Source: Saccharopolyspora phatthalungensis (lineage in GTDB: Bacteria > Actinomycetota > Actinomycetes > Mycobacteriales > Pseudonocardiaceae). Taken from it: a stretch of DNA of 64,000 nucleotides. A program made the position numbers and the translations under genes. Each line of letters starts with the position of its first letter. Positions within the stretch are counted from its first letter, which is position 1. The notes beneath the pieces were generated by a model. The model had not been told where the DNA came from and did not search any database. It saw only the letters and a list, made by a program, of their open reading frames with translations. Positions 17,776 to 26,237 of the stretch are shown here, in pieces. The stretch is taken from contig NZ_JACHIW010000001.1 in the NCBI RefSeq assembly GCF_014203395.1, positions 620,001 to 684,000 on the forward strand, read 5' to 3'.

Positions 17776-20700
17776 GTGGCTACCCAAGGGGTCCGCACAA
17801 CTACAGCCGATCACCGCCCGTATGGTCTCCTCGTGCACCCTGAGTCGGCGAAAAAACTTCGGCTGTACGCCTCGCTGCTCGGGCTCGTCGGCACCGTGCT
17901 GGCGCTGCTCGTGCCCTTCCTACCTGTCAACCACGACGTGGTGACATTGCGGTGGCCAACTTCGGAAGGCACTAGATCGGTGTCGGCACCGCTGGTCGCT
18001 TACTCGCCGCTGTGGCTGGATGCGAAAGTGCCTTGCGCCGCCGCGCACAGCCTGGATGCACGCAGCGCGGGGCCGGGCATCCTGCTGAGCACCAACCCGC
18101 CGTCGTCGGACTACGGCAAGCTGACCGGTTTGACGCTGCAAGTCGACAACGGCCAAGCCGCGCTGCTCGCCAAGGGCCAGCAGGTGAGCACGGTGCAATT
18201 GCCCGCCGACGACTGCGCGATCAAGGTGCACGCCGATGCATCCGGCGTCACCGCCGCCGTCGGCAAGCAGCAGTGGGCACGCGTTCTCGGCGATCAGCGT
18301 CCGCAGCTGACCGGCATCTATTCCTCGCTGGACAACGCCTCCGACGACGTGCGCGGGCTGTCCTTCGAAGCCCGCGTCGACAACCGGTTCAGCAGCTACG
18401 CCACGCCCCTCAAGTTCATAGTGATCGCCGTGACCGTGGCGGCGTTCATCGGCTCGGTGGTCTGTCTGCGACGGCTGGACGTGCGGGCCGGCCGACGCCC
18501 ACCGCGGCTGGCCCCGCGCGGCTGGTGGAAGCCGACCTTCCGCGATGCGGCGGTGTACGCGGCGCTGGTCGTGTGGTGGCTGCTCGGCGCGATGACCTCG
18601 GACGACGGCTATGTGCTGAGCATGGTGCGGTCGGAGCAGAGCGCCGGGTACGTCAGCAACTACTACCGCTGGTTCGCCAATCCGGAGTCACCGTTCGGCT
18701 GGTTCTACGAGCTCTACTCGTTGTGGGTGCAGGTGTCGACGTCGACGCCGTGGGTGCGGTTGCCCGCGCTGCTGATGGCCATCGTCAGCTGGCTGTTGAT
18801 CAGCCGCGAGGTGCTTCCCCGGCTCGGCCAGCAGGTGCGGCGCAGCAACGCCGCCGGTTGGGCCGCCGCCGCCGTGTTCCTGGCGTTCTGGCTGCCCTAC
18901 AACAACGGGCTGCGGGCCGAGCCGGTCGTGGTGCTGTTCTCGCTGCTCGCGTTGTGCGCCGTGGAGCGGGCCGTGGCGACCGGGCGGCTGATGCCCGCCG
19001 CACTGGGCTTGGTCGGCGCCGCGCTGTCGGTGGGGGTCAACCCGCATGGTCTCGTCGCGGTGCTGCCCTACGTCGCCGCGGTGAAGCCGCTTTTCCGGCT
19101 GGTGCGCAAGCGGGCCCAGGAGTTCGGCTGGGTGCCGGTGCTGGCGCCGATTTCCGCGTCCGGGTTCGTGATCCTGACGCTGGTGTTCTACGACCAGACC
19201 TGGCAGTCGGTCATGGACGCGATGGAGCTCAAGACCACCTTCGGCCCGAACGGCCGCTGGTACGAGGAGCTCAACCGGTACAGCCTGCTGTTCAGCCAAA
19301 GCCCGGACGGATCGCTGACCCGCCGGTTCCCGGTGCTGCTGGTGATCCTGTGCCTGACCACCTGCGCGGTGGTGCTGCTGCGGCGCGGGCGGATCCGGGG
19401 TGCCGCGCTCGGACCGAGCCGACGGCTGCTGGCCATCACCGCGCTGTGCTTCGCCGTGCTGGCGCTGACCCCCACCAAGCACACCCACCATTTCGGGATC
19501 TTCGCGGCGTTTGGCGGCGCGCTGGCGGCGCTGACCGCATTGGCGACCAGCAGCACCGTATTGCGCTCCTGGCGCAACCGGGCGGCATTCGTGGCCGGGC
19601 TGCTGGTGATCCTGGCGTTCGCGTCCACCGGTCCGAACGCCTGGTGGTACGTCTCGGGCTGGGGCATTCCGTGGTTCGACAAGCCACCGTCGATCGAGGG
19701 GCACAACTTCAGCACGCTGTTCCTCATCTTCGCCAGCATCGCCGGCCTCATCGCACTGGTCGAGCACCTGCGCATCGACGAGAACAACCCCAAGATCGTC
19801 GACGAACGCTGGGACAGCCCCGAGAAGCGGAGCCGGGCGCTGCGGCTCGGCACCGCGCCGTTGTCGGTGTTGTGCGCGCTGATGGTGTTCGGTGAACTCG
19901 CGGCCTTCGGCAAGGCCATCCAGGAGCGGGGCGACAGCTACAGCCTGTCCACCGACAACATCAAGCAGCTCACCGGATCCAGTTGCGGGTTGTCGGACTA
20001 CATCGGGGTGGAGACCGATCCGCAGGCCGGCGTGTTGCCGGTGTCGGCCCACCAGCCGTCGGTGGCCGCGCCAACCGTGGACCCGGAAATGGCGGTGCCG
20101 CCGCGCCGACTGGCCGACCGGGAGACCGCCGCGCAGTACCTCCAGCCCAAGGAGGTCGGCTTCACCCGGCCCGGCGTGCCCACCGCCGACGGCTCCAACT
20201 CGGACGCACCGAACTGGAAGCCGCCGCACCAGTTCGGCGGCACAAAAGCGCCGGTGTGGGGCAGCTTCGACGAGACCGGCACCACCACCGGCGAGCTGCG
20301 CACCCCCTGGTACGACCTGCCGGACTCGGCCCGCGGCGGCAACTTGCCGGTGGCGCTGAGCCTGGCGGGGGCGGAATCCGGCGCGAACTTCGTGTTGCTC
20401 GAATTCGGCAAGGACACCGACCGCGGTTTCCAGATCACCGGCCGCTACACCGTGCGGCAGGGCCCGCCGCCCGGGTGGCGGGACCACCGGTACATGCTCG
20501 GCGCGGAGGCCAAGGCCGCGACGAAGATGCGGCTCATAGCGGTCGACCAGGCGCTGGGCCGGGAGGGCTGGCTCGCGGTGACCGCGCCCCGGGTGCCGAA
20601 GCTGACGAACATGACCGAGGTCATCGGCGACAGCCCGACGTTCGTGGAGTGGCCCGCCGCCCTGGTGCACCCCTGCCTGCGGATTTCCGGGCTGTACGAC

Positions 20701-21060
20701 GGGATCGCCGAGATGCCGCAGTTCCGGGTGTCGGCCGGCGAGGAGGTCCGGGGCATCGGCGAAGGCTGGTCGTCGCCGGATGCGGGCGGTCCGTTCGGCT
20801 GGCTGACCGTGGCGTCCAGCGTCCGCGAGCTGCCCACCTACCTGCGCAACGACCCGCAGCAGGACTGGGGTTCGCTGTTCGTGGTGCACCCCTACGACGC
20901 GGACGCGCTGCCGGCGCAGGCGGCGATGGAGGTGCATTCCGAAACCCACTGGGGCACCTGGTCGCCCGGCCCGCTGACGCAGGCCGTGGAACTGCCCGGA
21001 GACATGCCCAGCTCCGACAACCGCACCGACATCCCTGCCTTCGACAGCGACTCGGACTGA
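17776..21060 (+). CDS. Emb-family arabinosyltransferase
   Basis: A 1094-residue member of the EmbA/B/C family (GT53), which adds arabinofuranose from decaprenyl-phosphoarabinose to arabinogalactan or lipoarabinomannan. The layout matches: one N-terminal membrane helix (KLRLYASLLGLVGTVLALLVPF), a periplasmic jelly-roll domain to about residue 210, about twelve more membrane helices, and a large C-terminal carbohydrate-binding region from about 720. The catalytic acidic pair DDGY sits at 276-279 after the second helix, as in mycobacterial EmbC. GTG 17776 gives the full frame; GTG 17833 (HPESAKK) is a plausible shorter start and neither has a strong ribosome site. Which Emb paralogue it corresponds to cannot be told here. 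Confidence 0.9.
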   Translation: MATQGVRTTTADHRPYGLLVHPESAKKLRLYASLLGLVGTVLALLVPFLPVNHDVVTLRWPTSEGTRSVSAPLVAYSPLWLDAKVPCAAAHSLDARSAGPGILLSTNPPSSDYGKLTGLTLQVDNGQAALLAKGQQVSTVQLPADDCAIKVHADASGVTAAVGKQQWARVLGDQRPQLTGIYSSLDNASDDVRGLSFEARVDNRFSSYATPLKFIVIAVTVAAFIGSVVCLRRLDVRAGRRPPRLAPRGWWKPTFRDAAVYAALVVWWLLGAMTSDDGYVLSMVRSEQSAGYVSNYYRWFANPESPFGWFYELYSLWVQVSTSTPWVRLPALLMAIVSWLLISREVLPRLGQQVRRSNAAGWAAAAVFLAFWLPYNNGLRAEPVVVLFSLLALCAVERAVATGRLMPAALGLVGAALSVGVNPHGLVAVLPYVAAVKPLFRLVRKRAQEFGWVPVLAPISASGFVILTLVFYDQTWQSVMDAMELKTTFGPNGRWYEELNRYSLLFSQSPDGSLTRRFPVLLVILCLTTCAVVLLRRGRIRGAALGPSRRLLAITALCFAVLALTPTKHTHHFGIFAAFGGALAALTALATSSTVLRSWRNRAAFVAGLLVILAFASTGPNAWWYVSGWGIPWFDKPPSIEGHNFSTLFLIFASIAGLIALVEHLRIDENNPKIVDERWDSPEKRSRALRLGTAPLSVLCALMVFGELAAFGKAIQERGDSYSLSTDNIKQLTGSSCGLSDYIGVETDPQAGVLPVSAHQPSVAAPTVDPEMAVPPRRLADRETAAQYLQPKEVGFTRPGVPTADGSNSDAPNWKPPHQFGGTKAPVWGSFDETGTTTGELRTPWYDLPDSARGGNLPVALSLAGAESGANFVLLEFGKDTDRGFQITGRYTVRQGPPPGWRDHRYMLGAEAKAATKMRLIAVDQALGREGWLAVTAPRVPKLTNMTEVIGDSPTFVEWPAALVHPCLRISGLYDGIAEMPQFRVSAGEEVRGIGEGWSSPDAGGPFGWLTVASSVRELPTYLRNDPQQDWGSLFVVHPYDADALPAQAAMEVHSETHWGTWSPGPLTQAVELPGDMPSSDNRTDIPAFDSDSD

Positions 21061-21163
21061 CCGCGATCAGGTGCTTTCGGTGTTGGAGGGATGGTGCGAG
21101 CCGGTCGAGGGCCCCTTTTCGACTGGTAGAAGCTGTGTCGGGGTGGCTGCGCATCATGGACGG

Positions 21164-21877
21164 ATGAGTCGGTATCGGCAGCGGCAGCCGGTCGGGGCGC
21201 TGGCCGGGGCGATTGCCTGCGTGTGGTCGCACGGGGCGGACGCGGACGGCCATCTGCAGCGCGTTGTCCCGGACGGCTGCGTGGATCTGATCTGGATGGG
21301 CGATCGCCTCGACGTGGTCGGGCCGGACACCGCCGCCCGGCTCGTGGCGCTGCCGCCGTGGAGCCGCATCATCGGGATCCGCGCCAGGCCCGGCGCCGCC
21401 CGCGTGCTGTTGGGCGACCTGCCCGCCACCGAACTCCGGGATCTCCAGGTCGACAGCCTGGATGTCTGGGGGGTTTCGGTCCGCGACACTGTGGACAGGA
21501 TTGGCGAGCAACCGGATCAGGCGGCACGGATCCTCGAAGAGTTCGCTTGTTCACGGTTGTCGGAATACCGGCCCGACCCGGTACTCACGCCCGCGGTCGC
21601 CGCTCTCGATGCCCCGGTGCCGCCGTCCATTCCGGCGCTCGCCGACGCGCTCGGGCTCTCCGAGCGCCAACTGCGGCGACGGGTCACCGCAGCCGTCGGT
21701 TACGGCCCGCAGACCCTCGCCGGTGTGCTCCGCTTCCAGCGGGCGACGCGGCTCGGCGTCGGGCCGGGTGGGCTCGCCGAGCTCGCCTGCACCGCCGGTT
21801 ACGCCGACCAAGCGCACCTTACCCGCGAGTTCCGCCGGCTCAGCGGCCTGACTCCGCGCCAGTACTTCGCGCGCTGA
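21164..21877 (+). CDS. AraC-family transcriptional regulator
   Basis: A 237-residue regulator. The N-terminal half (PDGCVDLIWMGDRLDVVGPDT) matches the sensing domain seen in many actinobacterial AraC proteins that lack a cupin, and the C-terminal 100 residues form the double helix-turn-helix: LADALGLSERQLRRRV then GLAELACTAGYADQAHLTREFRRLSGLTPRQYF. The ATG at 21164 fits the family start; the frame continues upstream without a ribosome site. It follows the Emb gene on the same strand after 103 bp, but nothing ties it to envelope genes. Confidence 0.88.
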   Translation: MSRYRQRQPVGALAGAIACVWSHGADADGHLQRVVPDGCVDLIWMGDRLDVVGPDTAARLVALPPWSRIIGIRARPGAARVLLGDLPATELRDLQVDSLDVWGVSVRDTVDRIGEQPDQAARILEEFACSRLSEYRPDPVLTPAVAALDAPVPPSIPALADALGLSERQLRRRVTAAVGYGPQTLAGVLRFQRATRLGVGPGGLAELACTAGYADQAHLTREFRRLSGLTPRQYFAR

Positions 21878-22032
21878 CGCGCTGCACCACATGGGCCGGT
21901 GTCGCCTTGTTGACGAGCAGGGCGGGCTCCGAGCGCGCGCCAGCCGTAGTAGATCACGATCGGCAGCACCGGATAAGTCCGCGGCGGCCACGCGTTCTGC
22001 GACGCATCGAGTCATGCGCCGACGTCAAAGAC

Positions 22033-22068
22033 GAATGGCCGACTCGCCCCTGGGCGAATCGGCCATTC
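22033..22068 (-). terminator. terminator hairpin after rne
   Basis: GAATGGCCGA and TCGGCCATTC pair, followed inward by TCGCCC/GGGCGA with a C/A mismatch, giving a stem of about 16 bases with almost no loop. It begins 13 bases past the rne stop codon on the minus strand and is followed in that direction by GTCTTTG. The same hairpin could stop transcripts from the AraC gene coming the other way. Confidence 0.65.
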
Positions 22069-22080
22069 CCGCGGATCTGC

Positions 22081-24969
22081 TCAGCCTTCGGTGGAAGTCC
22101 CGGTCGGCGTGTCCTCCACCGGCGGACCGGCCGGACGCGACGCGGCCCGGCGGGCCCGACGGACCCGGCGCACCGGCGTGGCCGGAGCGGCTCTCGGCAG
22201 GCCGTTGTCGACGCCCTGCTGCGGCTCCGCCGGCTTGCTGACGATCAGCGGAGACGTCGGCGCGCCGGCGCTACCAGCGGCCCGCCTCGCCCTTCGGCGC
22301 GGCCGGCCGTTGGCAACCGCGCTCTCCGGCTGGGACGCCGAAGCCACCGGCTGCGTCTCGACGGGCTCGGCCTTGAACGGCACCGGCCGGCACCCGGTCC
22401 TGGGCTCGACGGCTGGGGCCGCCGCCGGCTCGGGCTCCGCCGCCGGCTTCGCGGCCTCCGCCATCGGAGCCGACGACACCGGCTCGGCCTTGGCGGTCGG
22501 CGGCTCGACGGCCGCAGTGGGCTCCGCTCGCACCGGCTCCGCCGACTTCACGGGCTCCGGCCTGGGCACCTCGGTCTTGGCAGCCTCCGGCTTGGCCTCG
22601 CCACGGGGCTCCGGGGGCGCGGGCTGCTCGGCCTCGTGCTGCTTGCCGCGGTGCCGACCGCGGCGGGTACCGTTGGCGGCCGCCTGCCCGTTCGACTGCG
22701 TGACCGGATCGGTGGAGACGATCAGGCCGCGACCCCGGCAGTGCTCGCAGGTGCTGCTGTATGCCTCCAGCAGCCCGGTGCCGACCCGCTTGCGGGTCAT
22801 CTGCACGAGACCCAGCGAGGTCACCTCGGCGACCTGGTGGCGGGTGCGGTCCCGGCCCAGGCACTCGGTGAGGCGACGCAGCACCAGGTCCCGGTTGGAC
22901 TCCAGCACCATGTCGATGAAGTCGATGACGATGATGCCGCCGATGTCGCGCAACCGGAGCTGCCGGACGATCTCCTCGGCGGCTTCCAGGTTGTTACGGG
23001 TGACCGTCTCCTCCAGGTTGCCCCCGGAGCCGGTGAACTTGCCGGTGTTGACGTCGATCACCGTCATGGCTTCGGTGCGGTCGACCACCAGGTAGCCGCC
23101 GGAGGGCAGCCAGACCTTGCGATCCAGGGCCTTGGCGATCTGCTCGTTGATCCGCTGTTCGGTGAACACGTCGTTCTTGCCGACGTGCTTGGACAACCGC
23201 TGCGCCAGGTCCGGCGCGACGTGCTTGACGTAGGCCTCGATGGTGTCCCAGGCGTCGTTGCCCTGGACGGTCATGGCCGAGAAGTCCTCGGTGAACAGGT
23301 CGCGGACGACCTTGATCAGCAGGTCAGGCTCCTCGTAGAGCAGCTGCGGGGCCTGCGCGCCCGGCGTCTCGGCCTTCTCCTTGATGACCTCCCACTGCGC
23401 CTGCAACCGGCGCACGTCGCGGTCCAGCGCCTCTTCGCTGGTGCCCTCCGACGCGGTGCGGATGATCACCCCGGCGTTTTCCGGCACGATCCGCTTGAGG
23501 ATCTCCTTGAGCCGCTTGCGCTCGGTGTCCGGCAGCTTGCGGCTGATGCCGGTGGCGCCGCCGCCGGGCACGTACACCAGGAAGCGGCCGGGCAGGCTGA
23601 TCTGGGTGGTCAGCCGCGCGCCCTTGTGACCCACCGGGTCCTTGGTGACCTGCACCAGAACGCTGTCGCCGGTCTGCAGGGCCTGCTCGATGCGGCGGGC
23701 CTTGCCGGCCAGCCCGGCGGCGTCCCAGTCCACCTCACCGGCGTAGAGCACGGCGTTGCGGCCCCGGCCGATGTCGACGAACGCCGCTTCCATGCTGGGC
23801 AGCACGTTCTGCACGCGCCCGAGGTAGACGTTGCCGACCAGCGAGCCGGAACCCGACGAGGTCACGAAGTTCTCCACGAGGACGTTGTCCTCCAGGACCG
23901 CGATCTGGGTCTGGTCGCCGTTCTGGCGGACCACCATCTTGCGGTCCACCGATTCGCGGCGGGCCAGGAATTCGGACTCGGAGAGCACGGGCGCGCGGCG
24001 GCGGCCGGCCTCTCGACCGTCCCGACGACGCTGCCGCTTCGCTTCCAGGCGGGTAGAGCCCTTGACCGCGCGGACCTCGTCGTCGCTGCTGTCCTGGCGG
24101 GACTCAGCGGCCGGCTCGCGCACGTGCACGACGGTGTTCGGCGGATCGTCCTCGCGGGCGCTGCTCTCGTCATCGGCAGCGCCCTTGCGGCGCCGGCGAC
24201 GCCGACGACGGCGGCTGGACTCACTCGCGCCCTCGGAGGACTCGGCCGACTGCTCCTCGGCGCTTTCCTCGGAAGCTTCGGCGCTGGTCTCCTCGGCGGA
24301 CTCCGACGATTCTTCCTCGCCGCCCGGCTCGGAGTCGGCGCCGCGGCCGCGGCCCCGGCCCCGGCGGCCACGCCTGCGGCGACGGCGACCAGAGGGTTCG
24401 GATTCGTCGTCGGTCTCGGCGGATTCCTCGGGCGCCTCGGTCCGGGCGGCTTCGGGCTCCGGCTTTGCCTCCGCCGGCTTCGGCTCGGCCTTCGGTTCGG
24501 CTTTCGGCGCGGGCCGTGCCGTCTGCGGGTCGGGCGCCAGGAACATCGCCTCCGGTGCGGCGAAGACCGGCGTCAGCCCGGGCACGGACGTGCCCGCCCC
24601 CGGCTTGCTCCCGGCGGGCGCGAAGTCGGCGGCCGGCGCTGCGGGCTCGGCCGCCCGCTCCGGCTCGGTTTCGACCCGGGATTCGGATTCGTTCTGCGCG
24701 GCCGTGCCCCCCGACTCCGCCACCAGTTCGGGGTGCAGGGCCTGCACCACCTGCAGAGCGACCTCGCGGGTGATGTTCGACTGCGCGCTGCGGACCGGTT
24801 CGCCGACCGATTCCAGCGTCGTGATGATCTCCCGGCTGCTGGCGCCCAGCAGCTTGGCCAGTGCGTGCACCCGGAGCTTGGCGGGCAGCTCGATCGTGCC
24901 CTGCTCTTCTCGGGTAGGTGTGGGCGATTGCCCGCTGGTGTTTCCAGCGGGCGTATCCATGTTCAACAT
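22081..24969 (-). CDS. rne: ribonuclease E/G
   Basis: A 962-residue RNase E/G that starts mRNA decay and processes rRNA. ATG 24969 is preferred because GGAGGAG lies four bases upstream. Near the N-terminus LPAKLRVHALAKLLGASSREIITTLESVG resembles the small IF2 N-terminal module. Long acidic and Arg/Lys-rich low-complexity stretches (EEQSAESSEG, RRRRRRRRRKG) precede the catalytic core. The core contains the S1-like region (GNVYLGRVQNVLPSMEAAFVDIG), the catalytic metal residues in MTVIDVNTGKFTG and IIVIDFIDM, and a CEHCRGRG zinc-link motif. A Pro/Ala/Glu-rich tail of about 200 residues follows, consistent with a protein-binding scaffold. The actinobacterial disordered-core-disordered layout is complete. 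Confidence 0.95.
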   Translation of the reverse strand: MLNMDTPAGNTSGQSPTPTREEQGTIELPAKLRVHALAKLLGASSREIITTLESVGEPVRSAQSNITREVALQVVQALHPELVAESGGTAAQNESESRVETEPERAAEPAAPAADFAPAGSKPGAGTSVPGLTPVFAAPEAMFLAPDPQTARPAPKAEPKAEPKPAEAKPEPEAARTEAPEESAETDDESEPSGRRRRRRGRRGRGRGRGADSEPGGEEESSESAEETSAEASEESAEEQSAESSEGASESSRRRRRRRRRKGAADDESSAREDDPPNTVVHVREPAAESRQDSSDDEVRAVKGSTRLEAKRQRRRDGREAGRRRAPVLSESEFLARRESVDRKMVVRQNGDQTQIAVLEDNVLVENFVTSSGSGSLVGNVYLGRVQNVLPSMEAAFVDIGRGRNAVLYAGEVDWDAAGLAGKARRIEQALQTGDSVLVQVTKDPVGHKGARLTTQISLPGRFLVYVPGGGATGISRKLPDTERKRLKEILKRIVPENAGVIIRTASEGTSEEALDRDVRRLQAQWEVIKEKAETPGAQAPQLLYEEPDLLIKVVRDLFTEDFSAMTVQGNDAWDTIEAYVKHVAPDLAQRLSKHVGKNDVFTEQRINEQIAKALDRKVWLPSGGYLVVDRTEAMTVIDVNTGKFTGSGGNLEETVTRNNLEAAEEIVRQLRLRDIGGIIVIDFIDMVLESNRDLVLRRLTECLGRDRTRHQVAEVTSLGLVQMTRKRVGTGLLEAYSSTCEHCRGRGLIVSTDPVTQSNGQAAANGTRRGRHRGKQHEAEQPAPPEPRGEAKPEAAKTEVPRPEPVKSAEPVRAEPTAAVEPPTAKAEPVSSAPMAEAAKPAAEPEPAAAPAVEPRTGCRPVPFKAEPVETQPVASASQPESAVANGRPRRRARRAAGSAGAPTSPLIVSKPAEPQQGVDNGLPRAAPATPVRRVRRARRAASRPAGPPVEDTPTGTSTEG

Positions 24970-25135
24970 CCAGCTCCTCCGCCCCCGGGCGCGTCCGGCT
25001 GGACGCGGCCGCACAGAGGCATGTGCGATCTTCGGTCTCCGCCGCCCGCTGGCGACGGCAATTCTGGTGGTCCCTCCGCCCCGGGCCTTCAGGCCGGGAA
25101 GTCACACGGCGGGTCGACGACGTCCGCGCCGTCCG

Positions 25136-25996
25136 TCACCCGGTCGCGGGCTCTCCCGCCGGAATCCGGTCGCCGCCTGAGGCCCGGGCCAACGGGTCGA
25201 CAATCCCTCCCCCGTCGTCGAGCCGACCCTGCTCCAGCCGGGTCGCGCTCGCGACGACCGACGGTGCCAGACCGGCGACGACACGCAGGGCGCTCAGTAC
25301 GTCGTCGGGTCGTACGACCGGTGTTGTCTGCCGCACGACCGTTACAAGTATCCCATACGGTTCCGATGCCTCCGGCCAATCGTCCACCTGGGCGGTCGAC
25401 GCGGAATTTTGATCACTCTGCGCGATCGCCCGACAACCGTCCTGAACCTCCGCGCTGAGCAGCGCCGCCCGCGCGTCGATGGTGCGGAGACCGTCCTTGG
25501 TCATCCGCTCCACCAGCGCGGTCTCGGCCGCCATCAGCGCCGCTACGGCGTCGCGCAGTTCGGCGACGTCCGTGCCGGGAAGATCGATCCGCCACCGGCT
25601 GACCTGCAGCCGGTCGGCGAGTGCGCCCGGCTCGGCCTCCGCCGCGTCGAGCACGTCGATGCCGTCGGGCAGCGCGGCGTTCAGCTCGTCGCGCAGCACC
25701 GCCGGTTCGAGTCTTTCGACGAGTTGAAGCTCGGCGTATTCGGCCATGCTGGAAACCCCGGTGGGCACCGCGCCCGCCCAAGACACCTTCGGGTGCGGGC
25801 TGAAGCCCTGCGAATACGCCATGGGTACCCCAGCCCGCCGCAGCGCGCGCTCGAAGGTGCGCGCCACGTCCCGGTGCGAGGTGAACCGCAGCCGCCCCCG
25901 CTTGGCGTAGCGCAGCCGCAGCTTCTGCACCGGCGGCGCCGAGGGATTGGGGTGATCTCGCCGACTCAGAATGCCCTCCCGACCAATGATCGTCAT
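25136..25996 (-). CDS. TIGR03936 family radical-SAM-linked protein (DUF2344)
   Basis: A protein of about 286 residues with the DUF2344 signature KLRLRYAKRGRLRFTSHRDVARTFERALRRAGVPMAYSQGFSPHPKVS. In actinobacteria and clostridia this domain accompanies, or is fused to, a B12-binding radical SAM protein; here that partner is the next gene upstream on the same strand. The pair has been linked to tRNA or ribosome-related chemistry, but its substrate is not established. The start is uncertain: ATG 25996 is used, while the family often starts just before QKLRLRY. The tail (after about 235) is Gly/Pro-rich and unlike the core. Confidence 0.88.
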   Translation of the reverse strand: MTIIGREGILSRRDHPNPSAPPVQKLRLRYAKRGRLRFTSHRDVARTFERALRRAGVPMAYSQGFSPHPKVSWAGAVPTGVSSMAEYAELQLVERLEPAVLRDELNAALPDGIDVLDAAEAEPGALADRLQVSRWRIDLPGTDVAELRDAVAALMAAETALVERMTKDGLRTIDARAALLSAEVQDGCRAIAQSDQNSASTAQVDDWPEASEPYGILVTVVRQTTPVVRPDDVLSALRVVAGLAPSVVASATRLEQGRLDDGGGIVDPLARASGGDRIPAGEPATG

Positions 25997-26095
25997 CGGC
26001 GGTCGTCCGACCGCTCCGAAACCGATGCTTGCGTGCTCAACCGCAGTGTGACAACACCTGCGGGTCATGTTTCGAAGGACAGTACCTCGGCCCGT

Positions 26096-26128
26096 ACCCC
26101 CGCACCGACCGCTGGAGCGGGCGGGGGT
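26096..26128 (-). terminator. ACCCCCGC/GCGGGGGT hairpin downstream of the radical SAM gene
   Basis: An eight-base perfect stem (26096-26103 with 26121-26128) lies 110 bases past the TIGR03960 gene stop and 100 bases before the DUF2344 start on the same strand. It has no strong T-run, so it may attenuate and not fully terminate. Confidence 0.4.
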
Positions 26129-26237
26129 TCTTCTCGGCACATCCCCTGCCCGATGGCCGTGAGTCTGCCGGGCGGATCTCGCAGACCACCAGGCTCACAT
26201 CGGATGACCAGCGAAAACCCGCATCCGGTCGAGGTGG

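Noticed and set aside
18688..20949. A 753-residue minus-strand frame inside the Emb gene
   Set aside because: It is an antisense shadow, rich in His/Arg/Gln/Gly with no motifs, while the plus-strand frame has a full Emb protein.
21223..25458. A very long plus-strand open frame antisense to rne and its neighbours
   Set aside because: It overlaps the RNase E gene on the opposite strand and its translation is a low-complexity Arg/Gly/Leu mixture without motifs. The true genes there are AraC (21164-21877, plus) and rne and the DUF2344 gene (minus).
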